NCBI RefSeq assembly: GCF_954871325.1
Contig: NC_088775.1
Span: forward strand, 18,267,561 to 18,331,560
Direction of reading: 5' to 3'
Source: Gordionus sp. m RMFG-2023
Lineage: Eukaryota > Nematomorpha > Gordioida > Chordodea > Parachordodidae
DNA length: 64,000 nucleotides
This document shows positions 11,801 to 21,720 of the stretch, in pieces. The notes beneath the pieces were generated by a model. That model searched no databases. It saw only the letters and a list, made by a program, of their open reading frames with translations, and was not told where the DNA came from. The position numbers and the translations under genes were made by a program. Position 1 is the first letter of the stretch. Every line of letters starts with the position of its first letter.

Positions 11801-12170
11801 TATTAAACAAATGGACTTTTTTGTATCCCAAGTTTAGGGTAAGGCAGCATATTCGGCTGGAAATTGGGTTGAAGCTTACGAATCTTATTAGTTTATTATG
11901 TATCATCATCGCCACCCCAGCCCATACGTGTTCTGCATTTGAGCTGCAATATAAGGTGTAATCTATTAGATTCCTTACCTCAGTTACTTTAAGGTGGGTC
12001 TCCTGTAAAAGGAGGATACCGTAATGTTGGTCTTTCATAATTTGCCTAAGTATAGTTAGTTTCTCATTCAGGGATCTTATATTTAAAGAGATCATCTTAA
12101 TATTGTGGTCCTTCATTGAAAACTTTATTAAAAATTTAATTATGATTACCGTGCCGATTCTGTAAGGGAG
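8830..12170 (-). mobile_element. RTE-like LINE, nearly full length
   Basis: The protein-coding part is at 9240-12116. The flanks 8830-9239 (3' side) and 12117-12170 (5' side) have the same higher G+C as the coding part and differ from the A/T-rich surroundings, so I take them as untranslated parts. An A/T run (TATAAAAAAATG) lies at about 8820-8830 at the 3' edge. The element is inserted just upstream of the HYPK regulatory module. Confidence 0.7.
9240..12116 (-). pseudogene. LINE ORF2: endonuclease plus reverse transcriptase, several frame breaks
   Basis: Reading leftwards from 12116, an APE-type endonuclease comes first, with MISLNIRSLNEK, LLQETHL, NIYAPHN and LAGDFNAS, followed by TDHYPLG. 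These match the catalytic blocks of LINE endonucleases that nick the target. The reverse transcriptase follows: AAGADGIFAELWK, LIPVTLKMFT, LMIDLSQAFDSI, GLKQGCILSPIIFNVIMND and the active-site FLCYADDVCIL near 10000. The thumb and tail have KYLGTRITS, TYGLETW and WCPDGRRKTPKYYW, ending at 9240. The layout fits the RTE and related clades. The reading frame changes near 11590, 10700 and 10280, and a stop lies near 9460, so this copy is inactive but young enough that every domain is readable. Confidence 0.88.
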
Positions 12171-12179
12171 TGAAGGAAA

Positions 12180-12456
12180 AAAGTAAAAAAGTAATATATA
12201 TATCTATTAATTTCAATTATGTCATTCTGATGTAAGTATAGTTTATAAAGTTCCATTACTTAATTGTGTGCTACCTAGTGTTGTTAATTGGTTGGTTGTA
12301 TAAAAAAACCAAAACCGGGGTTAATTTGCTTAGTTTTGCTGAAATTTATTTTATTGTAATTTTTTTAGAACAGATAATTAAATTTTTATGCATAAAATAA
12401 ATTATGAATGTTACGTTTTTCTTATTATTTCCACAAACATATTTTATTATATATAT
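12180..12456. other. A/T-rich stretch with one MITE-like end
   Basis: TAGTGTTGTTAATTGGTTGG at about 12274 resembles the TAGTGTTGTT ends of the MITE family. It is followed by a weak repeat of the type GGTTGG / CCAAAACCGG. No coding region is seen. Confidence 0.35.
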
Positions 12457-13690
12457 CAGGGGCGTTGCTAGCCTTTACAATCTCAGGGGGCTCAACTAAA
12501 AAATTTTTATGGGGAGCTTTGCCATCCATACCCCTAATTTGCGGGCCTTCGGCCCGCTTTTATACTAATATATTATACTTTTTTAAAATTTTCTAACTCT
12601 GAACAATTATTCTGAATTTCATATTTTGTCATTTATTATATTTTGCATACAAAATAAACTAACATATAAATAATTAAAACAATACAAGACATATCTAAAA
12701 ATTATTACAGTATAAAATATTTTCGATGGTTGATATAAAAAAAATTTGCTTCTAAAGAATTACAAGTGATAAAAAAGGTTAATTAGTTTATACATATACC
12801 TCAATTGATAATGGTTTTTAAGAACCACATAAGGCTATATAATTCTTATCAACTTTGACAAAAGGTCGTGAAACTAATATAACTCTCTGTTACCATTCTA
12901 GACAATGTTTTATAGAATATAGAATAGACTAATAAGAAAAAATTTATAAGCCTTACCAAATTAACAATTCTTGAAGAGAATATAAACGACCAATCCAAAT
13001 CATAAAACTATATGGTAGTTAGAACTTCCTCTTAGATGACATGATGGAAGCTAGATATAGATAAGTAATCGAAAAAATTATTGTGAGATATTAAGTTTCT
13101 AAAAGATTATCTTCCATTTTTAGCTATATAAACGACTACACAGTTGACCATTATTGCATATCTAAAATAGGCAATCATATGCTCTCAGCAGCTGTAGTAA
13201 TAATCTTAAATTACATAGCCACACAAATAATAGATGCTGGTTAATTTACAGTCATAGCCGACACTCATGATGATAACATATATCAGAATATATTATGTTA
13301 GAATTGATGAAACAAAAATATTAAAAATCTTTAGAAGAAATTATGCATATATATTGAAGCCTTGAATTATTTACACGGCAAGGAGGACATATTAGAAATG
13401 AAACATTCTGTAACTATAAAATAAGAACCAGAGTGATATCATGAAAGCAATTAAAATTTTATATATTATTGTCGCACCATCTCAAGTTGGTGTATTATAT
13501 CTTAAAATAATAGTAGTTTGTAATTATATCTAAAATATATTCGTATTAAAAATTTAACTCAAAACTGTTTTTCAAAGAAGAAAAAAATACCTTTACTAAA
13601 AACACGTAAAAAAGAGAAGAAAATATATCTATTTATTACATCCATTGTGGGATGAATAATATGATGTTTAATTATTATAATATTTTATAA
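12457..13690. mobile_element. Partial copy of the CAGGGGCG non-autonomous hAT family
   Basis: It starts CAGGGGCGTTGCTAGCCTTT, then has GCGGGCCTTCGGCCCGC, and stays alignable for about 1.2 kb to the reverse complement of 42420-43678. Shared internal blocks include ATTACAAGTGATAAAAAAGG, GACCAATCCAAATCATAAAA and GTCGCACCATCTCAAGTTGG. It lacks the other (CAGTGGCG) end. Similarity stops near 13690, where an LTR fossil begins. No protein is encoded. Confidence 0.75.
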
Positions 13691-13693
13691 ATT

Positions 13694-14690
13694 GTTCTGA
13701 CGTCCTGATTGATTTTTTTTAATATTTATTTTTTGCTATCTATTAACTCAATATTAACCTTAAAGATTGATTTTTTTTTATTCTTTAATATTAACCTCAC
13801 GGACTCATTTTATAATAACTCAATAGTTTGATATAAATTATTTAATAAATTTTTTTTATATAAATTGATTTTATAAACTATATATAGAGCAAAAGTATAT
13901 TGTATTTTTAGTTAAATATTTTTTAAATAAATTTAATAAATAAAAATTTTAAAACTACTTTTTTAATCTTGTCTAATTCCCTGCCAACCTTAATATGGTG
14001 GCAGCGACTATCTTTGTAAATTTCTTTGTAAATTAAAATTTTATTAAAATATAAAGATGAATTTCATATTAATTATTTCACATTTCTAAAAATAAAATAA
14101 TTAAATTGTATAAAAAAACAAGAATAAATTTTTTTTTTACAATTAATTAAATATGATGGACGATAAAAAAAACCCACTTCTAATGATACTATATCATATA
14201 AATGCGAATTTCCTAAATATATAGGAAACATTGATACATATTTAACCAAAATTGAAATTATTTTTAAAAAAAATAACAGCACAGATGACGATAACGCCAC
14301 GAACTTACTACATAATTTGCCAGATGACATATTTTCTAAACTACAATCGATATGCACTGAATCCCATCTCAAAATCGTCGACACTTATCAACAAACTTAG
14401 ATTATTACAGCCTGCCAAGATTCGAAACAAAAATAATTAGTGAATACAATGCAGCAGTTTAAAAAGAGAGCGTAAGTTTTTTAGAATGGGTTAACCGTAT
14501 TTGTCAGCTCAATATGGACTACAACTTTATAGGATAGGACAGGGTTTTAGAAAAAATAAAGATATCAAGCTTATCTAACGAAATTAAATACAGAAGTAAA
14601 GATTTACTCATTTTAGATGACATTATAAAGATAGGCAAAGAGTTAGACAAATCTGACATTGAAACATCGTTCGTGAAAGTTCGTTCTTTT
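13694..14690 (+). mobile_element. LTR-retrotransposon fossil (Gypsy-like), gag side only
   Basis: A candidate LTR end (13694-13993) is followed by TGGTGGCAGCGAC, a primer-binding-site-like start common in Gypsy elements. Gag-like protein text follows, such as KYIGNIDTYLTKIEI and LLHNLPDDIFSKLQS, then FLEWVNRICQLN. It is an old fragment with several breaks and no visible pol region. Confidence 0.5.
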
Positions 14691-14692
14691 GA

Positions 14693-15216
14693 AAAAAATG
14701 ATGAACGGCGTTCCTTTTATTTTTAACGAACTTTGAACGTGAAAGCTTTTCTTTTTTTATGACGAACGCGTTTGAATTTAACGTTCGTTCAATTTTTAAA
14801 ATAATTTTATTTTTATTTATTTGGAAAATTTAATATTTCCGAATTTTTTTTAAAAATGTATTATTTATATTTTTTAATCGTCTGTGTATTTCCTTTTCAT
14901 ATTTCAATTTTTTTAACACATAGTTTATTAATTTGAATATTATTGTTTATATTTTAATTTAATAGATTAGCATAAGCATGATATTATTATTTAATCCTCA
15001 TTATCTGATTCTGAAAATCCAAAATCAGAAGAATTATCATTACTATGGCCAAATATGATAAATGTTTTACATTAACATCCTATATTGAAGGAACTAATCC
15101 AATGCTTACGAAGTGTAAAATGTGGCCAAAAAGTATTATATTGTCAAAATCTTCAGGTTCCAATTTAAAACGACATTTGATTTTAATATTAATTATTTGA
15201 TTTTATATGATATAAC
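14693..15216 (+). mobile_element. Possible hAT 5' fragment with BED-finger remnant
   Basis: The stretch has repeated GTTCGT / GAACG words (GTGAAAGTTCGTTC, AACGTTCGTTC), typical of hAT subterminal repeats. Near 15110-15180 plus-strand text KCKMWPKSIILSKSSGSNLKRHL can be read in part: the pairing of KC-K with SGSNLKRHL resembles a BED zinc finger. An alternative is a decayed host exon on the other strand. Low certainty. Confidence 0.3.
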
Positions 15217-17300
15217 TAGACATGTGCGCCGAGAGCATTTTCGGCAGCGGCGTTTCTTTTTTAAAATGATCGGCTGGCAGCAGCGAATCGATTTAGACGC
15301 CGCCACAAAAATCGGCGGCGGTGTCAACTATTTTTCTAACTTAAATTTTTTTAATTACATTTATAAATTTATTGGAAACACTTTTAAAATAAAATTTATA
15401 CTTTATTATGTTAATAACTATAATTTAATGATTTTATTAAATTAAATTATCATGAATAAATATTATTTTATTAAGATTTAAAAGACATAATAATGATATT
15501 TTAGAGATCAGAGTGAATCCAGCTATAGAAAAGGCACGCTCACTGGGTGTGCTCATAGCTGGAACGCACAGGACCTTTCTAGCTAATATTGAAAGTTTAG
15601 GAAGATCCAATTTTGTTATTGCCAGTCACACTTTCCAGCATTATTAAAATACTATGCCAACGTGTAGGCACATTTAATTTTAAGGTTTTATGTTTTTTCT
15701 CATATGATTTTTGATTTTCACTATCATCATCAAACCCCAAACGATCTTCATAAAAAGGATCATTATCATCTAAATCTAAAATATCCGATGTATATGATAT
15801 CGATTCAAAACATTTTCTATTTTCTATATCGTTTATATTTTCAAAATTCGCTGTTTTGAATCTTAAGGCAACTATGACTTCTCTCAGTTTTTTAATGAGA
15901 TTTTCTATTTTATTAACATTTTTTATTCCATCGACTGTCACTAGATTATGTAATCCATGCCCAAACATAAATGATGGTCATATTCTCCTAGACAAACACT
16001 TATCTTTACAATGGGTCCTGCATCCGTAACCATTTGAATTTTCTTGGACCCTAAATCGAATTCATTTTCAACTTTTTCTATCTCGGAAAAAATAGTTTTA
16101 GCGGTTGTGTCGCCAATGTATAAAATACAATATTAAAATTATTATCTATTTCGTGAAATGTAAAGGGGATATAATTTTGCCGTTTATATTTGTCGGTCCA
16201 CATATCAAAAGTTATAGCATGAAATAATGCCATATTTCTATATAATAAAAAGTTGATAATAAAAATATTATGCCAAAAAATAAATAATTAAATATCTTAA
16301 CATTTAAAATAAAAATTAAAATTGCCCTAAAAAATTATAATGACAACTTGCATTCCAGTATTATTTATAGAAGAGAATGGCATTAAATTCTTGCAACACA
16401 TGAGAACATAATTCCTGACCATAATCCATTTTTTTATCTTTTATAGGGTCAATTGTATCTTTTACAATGGGTTTGAAAAATAACTTTAAATTTTGTTAAG
16501 ATATATCTTCTCATGATAAATCATGTTTGTCAAGTAAATGTTTTATTATATTTAATGTGCTGATATTTTTTGAAAAAGATTTGATTGGATAACTAATTAA
16601 AAATTTACAAATATTTTTAAAATAATTAAAAAATATACTATGAAAATGAATAATTATTTTCATCATCACCATCTTTATCAAGTGCTATTTGCAAGCATAT
16701 CACAAAAGACTTTATGTGTAGCAACACTGCTTCTCTTATTATTTGTGTCAGTTTTTAATATTAAGGATCCAAAATGTTTCCATGCAAAAATAGGCTTTGC
16801 TTGCAAAAATATACTATATTTTGTTACAGGGTATTGCAATGCTGCATCCATTATAATTGTTTTAGTCCTGGTATTTTAATGGCAACAAAATAAAAATCAT
16901 TAATTAAAATTTCCTATTATGATAAAAAATAAATTTTATATAACGAGTTGTAAATTATTTGAAGCATCAAAAATTAAAAGAATAAAATATAGAATCACCT
17001 TTTCAAATTTAATGTCCTAATCTTATTTTATCTAGCACGTTGGTCGCAAACCTGGACAAAGTGAGCAATATGGATTGTTGCAAATCAAATTTATAACAAA
17101 TAATATTAATTTTAAAAAATAAAATCGATTTTTTAATAATTCAAAAAATATTTAATATTTTTCTTCTAATTACAATTCATAAATAATATATAAAATAAAT
17201 TAATAATAAAAAATATGTCGCCGACACTTTTTTGGCGCGCGGCGTTGGCGTGGTCAAAATCACCGGCGGCGGCGCATTTGACCGGCGGCGCACATGTCTA
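15217..17300. mobile_element. hAT element with GC-rich terminal inverted repeats
   Basis: The left end is TAGACATGTGCGCCG and the right end CGGCGCACATGTCTA. Both are followed inward by runs of CGGCGGCGG-type sequence that stand out against the A/T-rich interior. A clear 8-bp target duplication is not seen (GATATAAC against CCTATATC), so the flanks have decayed or one edge is shifted by a few bases. Confidence 0.75.
15500..16960 (-). pseudogene. hAT transposase (ZBED-like), decayed, minus strand
   Basis: The best frame (15968-15597) has MFGHGLHNLVTVDGI, then NVPTRWHSILIMLESV. In hAT transposases the first block precedes the conserved TRWxS helix of the RNase-H-like fold. Upstream minus-strand text at about 16040 reads KKIQMVTDAGP, which corresponds to the VTDxGxN block. 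Frames are broken repeatedly between the blocks and the C-terminal dimerisation region is not evident. It lies inside the GC-rich TIRs at 15217 and 17300, so it is the element's own transposase. Confidence 0.65.
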
Positions 17301-17344
17301 CCTATATCTAATTTTATTTTTAATTATATTAAAAAAATTATTAC

Positions 17345-17740
17345 CTTTTGAGATATCTTTAGATTGAATTTCATACATATCTCCAGATCGAGCTACACAT
17401 TTAGCTCCTATTGTTTCACAAATAAATACAATATCGTATATCTATATTTTAATTTTCCGATGTCATCACTACGTCATTTGTGACGTCATGTCATCGTAAC
17501 ATTATGTCATCGGTACTTATTTATTATTTTTTTTGTTCAAATTCTTCTTTTTTAACACCTTTTAAATTCTCATAATTTTTTTCCCAATTTTACACTTTAA
17601 TTAAATATCAAAATCTTTTTCTTTTTTTCTTCCGAAGTATTTCCATATCATTATTATTCAATATAACTATTTCTTTATCTATCTTGAATCTTTTATCTAC
17701 AAGCTCTAGGGTAATTGATTCTATTGATTTTCTATTTTTT
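17345..17740 (-). pseudogene. Possible host-gene exon fragments, unidentified
   Basis: Two minus-strand segments read as plausible protein. 17430-17345 gives ETIGAKCVARSGDMYEIQSK followed by a GT donor at its left end. 17740-17598 gives SIESITLELVDKRFKIDKE and then LRKKKRKRF before a stop. A Helitron 5' end lies between them at 17441. They could be pieces of one broken host gene, or fragments captured by the Helitron. I do not recognise the protein. Confidence 0.25.
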
Positions 17741-18006
17741 TATCAAGCCTCATTTATAATTAACGTGTTATGTATATTCAAATAAAGCCTATATATTGGT
17801 ATTTGAAAATGATATGTTGCCATTCGTTAATAAAAAATAAGCGATTTTGATAAATAGGTCTAAGATTTTTCTTAAATATTTTAGAAAATAATTATAAATA
17901 TCTTAGATTTATCTTAAAAACATTTTATATCATGGAAAAGAAATTTAAAATAAAAGAAAATTTCACATATTTATGTCAATTATTTTAAAAATAATGATGC
18001 CAGTTA
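17441..18006 (+). mobile_element. Helitron 5'-end fragment
   Basis: It starts TCTATATTTTAATTTTCCGA and then has CACTACGTCATTTGTGACGT, the same 5' terminus as the full Helitron starting at 18007. A 3' end for this copy is not visible, and the 10-kb Helitron follows 566 bp later. The 17520-18006 part is A/T-rich. Confidence 0.65.
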
Positions 18007-18025
18007 TCTATATTATAATTTTCCG

Positions 18026-18115
18026 ATGTCCTCACTACGTCATCGTGACGTCATGTCATCGCTACGTCATGTCATCGCTACGTCATGTCATCGTTACGTC
18101 ATGTCATCGGTACGT
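18026..18115 (+). repeat. Helitron 5' subterminal repeats with TGACGTCA palindromes
   Basis: After the TC end come CACTACGTCATCGTGACGTC and about four copies of a 16-bp unit, CTACGTCATGTCATCG. TGACGTCA is the classic CRE/ATF-type palindrome. The 5' ends at 17441, 38165 and about 40516 carry the same GACGTCA element, so it is a family trait and may act in transcription or end recognition. Confidence 0.7.
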
Positions 18116-18344
18116 ATTTATTTATTTATTTTTTATTTGTTATATTTTTTTAAACAGATGTTCATACCAAATTCTGAAATCAGAAGAAGTAATTTATTTG
18201 TTGGTTTTTTATGAGACTATCATTTTCCTTGACTGAAATCGGAGTGCCAGATACCAATTTTTAGAGATTATCATTTTATTTGAATTCCTGAAATCAGAAG
18301 AAGTAATTTATTTGTTCATTTTTTATGATCATAAGCTTATGATG

Positions 18345-21300
18345 GATGATATTCCCACTATTTCTAGAGAGGTTAACCTAATATTGACTTATTTTTTATT
18401 TATTCTTTTGTTTTTATTTTAGATCATGTTCATTGCATTTATATCCTTTATATTATTCTTTGTTTTTATTTTAGATAACAAGCCCTGTCTTACCCATATT
18501 TAATGATTGTACAGGTGGTATATTGATTCCTCATCAAGTTCAATGCATTTAGTTTATTTATTTATTCTTTTGTTTCTATTTTAGATAACAAGCCATGTCC
18601 TAACCTCAGTTAATGATTGTATTCCCACTATTTCTAGAGAGGTTAACCTAATATTGACTCTATTTTTTATTTATTCTTTTGTTTTTATTTTATATCATGT
18701 TCATTGCATTTATATTCTTTATATTATTCTTTGTTTTTATTTTAGATAACAAGCCCTGTCTTACCCATATTTAATGATTGTACAGGTGGTATATTGATTC
18801 CTCATCAAGTTCAATGCATTTATTTTTTATATTTATTCTTTTGTTTCTATTTTAGATAACAAGCCATGTCTTACCCATATTTAATGATTGTACAAGTGGT
18901 ATATTGACTCCTCATCAAGTTCAATGCATTTATTTATTTTATTTATTCTTTTATTTCTATTTTAGATAACAAGCCATGTCCTAACCTCAGTTAATGATTG
19001 TATTCCCACTATTTCTAGAGAGGTTAACCTAATATTGACTTATTTTTTATTTATTCTTTTGTTTTTATTTTACATGTTCATTGCATTTATATTCTTTATA
19101 TTATTCTTTGTTTTTATTTTAGATAACAAGCCCTGTCTTACCCATATTTAATGATTGTACAGGTGGTATATTGACTCCTCATCAAGTTCAATGCATTTAG
19201 TATATTTATTTATTTATTTGTTTCTATTTTAGATAACAAGCCCTGTCCTAACCTCAGTTAATGATTGTATTCCCACTATTTCTAGAGAGGTTAACCTAAT
19301 ATTGATTCTATTTTTTATTTATTCTTTTGTTTTTATATTAGATCATGTTCATTGCATTTATATCCTTTATATTATTCTTTGTTTTTATTTTAGATAACAA
19401 GCCCTGTCTTACCCATATTTAATGATTGTACAGGTGGTATATTGATTCCTCATCAAGTTCAATGCATTTATTTATTTTATTTATTCTTTTATTTCTATTT
19501 TAGATAACAAGCCATGTCTTACCCATATTTAATGATTGTACAGGTGGTATATTGACTCCTCATCAAGTTCAATGCATTTAGTTTATTTATTTATTCTTTT
19601 GTTTCTATTTTAGATAACAAGCCATGTCCTAACCTCAGTTAATGATTGTATTCCCTCTATTTCTAGAGAGGTTAACCTAATATTGACTCTATTTTTTATT
19701 TATTCTTTTGTTTTTGTTTTATATCATATTCATTGCATTTATATTCTTTATATTATTCTTTGTTTTTATTTTAGATAACAAGCCCTGTCTTACCCATATT
19801 TAATGATTGTACAGGTGGTATATTGATTCCTCATCAAGTTCAATGCATTTATTTTTTATATTTATTCTTTTGTTTCTATTTTAGATAACAAGCCATGTCT
19901 TACCCATATTTAATGATTGTACAAGTGGTATATTGACTCCTCATCAAGTTCAATGCATTTATTTATTTTATTTATTCTTTTATTTCTATTTTAGATAACA
20001 AGCCATGTCCTAACCTCAGTTAATGATTGTATTCCCACTATTTCTAGAGAGGTTAACCTAATATTGACTCTATTTTTTATTTATTCTTTTGTTTTTATTT
20101 TAGATCATGTTCATTGCATTTATATTCTTTATATTATTCTTTGTTTTTATTTTAGATAACAAGCCCTGTCTTACCCATATTTAATGATTGTACAGGTGGT
20201 ATATTGACTCCTCATCAAGTTCAATGCATTTAGTTTATTTATTTATTCTTTTGTTTCTATTTTAGATAACAAGCCCTGTCCTAACCTCAGTTAATGATTG
20301 TATTCCCACTATTTCTAGAGAGGTTAACCTAATATTGATTCTATTTTTTATTTATTCTTTTGTTTTTATATTAGATCATGTTCATTGCATTTATATCCTT
20401 TATATTATTCTTTGTTTTTATTTTAGATAACAAGCCCTGTCTTACCCATATTTAATGATTGTACAGGTGGTATATTGATTCCTCATCAAGTTCAATGCAT
20501 TTATTTATTTTATTTATTCTTTTATTTCTATTTTAGATAACAAGCCATGTCCTAACCTCAGTTAATGATTGTATTCCCACTATTTCTAGAGAGGTTAACC
20601 TAATATTGACTCTATTTTTTATTTATTCTTTTGTTTTTATTTTAAATCATGTTCATTGCATTTATATTCTTTATATTATTCTTTATTTTTATTTTAGATA
20701 ACAAGCCCTGTCTTACCCATATTTAATGATTGTACAGGTGGTATATTGACTCCTCATCAAGTTCAATGCATTTATTTTTTTTATTTATTCTTTTGTTTCT
20801 ATTTTAGATAACAAGCCATGTCCTAACCTCAGTTAATGATTGTATTCCCACTATTTCTAGAGAGGTTAACCTAATATTGACTCTATTTTTTATTTATTCT
20901 TTTGTTTTTATTTTAGATCATGTTCATTGCATTTATATTCTTTATATTATTCTTTGTTTCTATTTTAGATAACAAGCCATGTCCTAACCTCAGTTAATGA
21001 TTGTACAGGTGGTGATTTATCCTTCATTAATAAAAGAAAAAGATGGCAGATCAATCAAAAAAAGAAACGCACTAGGGATAGCGAGGCCCTACAAAATCTA
21101 CTAACAACTCAAAATAAAGTTAGCATTATATATATATTTTTTTTATACTCTTTTATATTATAGAATACATCTATTTTAGCTTCTGATAATGGCCCAACTA
21201 TTTCTAGGGAGTTGAACCTAATATTGACTCCTCTTCAGGTTCATTGCATTTATATTCTTTATATTATTCTTTGTTTTTATTTTAGATAACAAGCCCTGTC

Positions 21301-21720
21301 TTACCCATATTTAATGATTGTACAGGTGGTATATTGACTCCTCATCAAGTTCAATGCATTTATTTTTTTATTTATTCTTTTGTTTCTATTTTAGATAACA
21401 AGCCATGCCCTAACCTCAGTTAATGATTGTACAGGTGGTGATTTATCCATCATTAATAAAAGAAAAAGATGGCAGATCAATCAAAAAAAGAAACGCACTA
21501 GGGATAGCGAGTCCCTACAAAATCTACTAACAACTCAAAATAAGGTTAGCCTTATATATATATATTTTTATACTCTTTTATATTATAGAATACATCTATT
21601 TTAGCTTCTGATAATGTCCCCACTATTTCTAGGGAGTTGAACCTTATATTGACTCCTTTTCAGGTTCAATGCATTTATATTTTTTAATTATTCTTCTGTT
21701 TTTATTTTAGATAACAAACC
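18345..21720 (+). repeat. Tandem array of exon-like cassettes before the Helitron gene
   Basis: The word GATAACAAGCC occurs 23 times, at spacings of about 110 or 160 bp up to 20969 and then at about 21290, 21398 and 21706. Each is preceded by a pyrimidine-rich TTTTAG acceptor. Type A (12 copies) is 63 nt, ITSPVLPIFNDCTGGILTPHQ read over 21 codons with no stop, followed by a GTTCAATG donor. Type B (8 copies) is 57 nt, ITSHVLTSVNDCIPTISRE, followed by GTTAACC. Type C (2 copies) is a 50-codon form with RKRWQINQKKKRTRD. Higher-order order is AB or AAB. The type A and B lengths and the C form at 20969 are multiples of three, so cassettes can be spliced in or out without breaking the frame. Confidence 0.8.

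Noticed and set aside
15122-15445. 107-residue plus-strand frame
   Set aside because: It crosses the GC-rich end of the hAT at 15217 and has no homologous text. It is a chance frame.
15217-17300. CpG island from the CGGCGG-rich ends
   Set aside because: The two GC-rich blocks are inverted repeats at the edges of a hAT remnant, not a promoter-associated island.
17973-18236. Frames with repeated RHVIVTSCHRYV peptides
   Set aside because: They arise from the 16-bp CTACGTCATGTCATCG repeats of the Helitron 5' end.
18345-21720. CRISPR-like or ordinary satellite array
   Set aside because: The genome is eukaryotic, units are 110-160 bp, and they keep splice sites and reading frame, so exon duplication explains them better.
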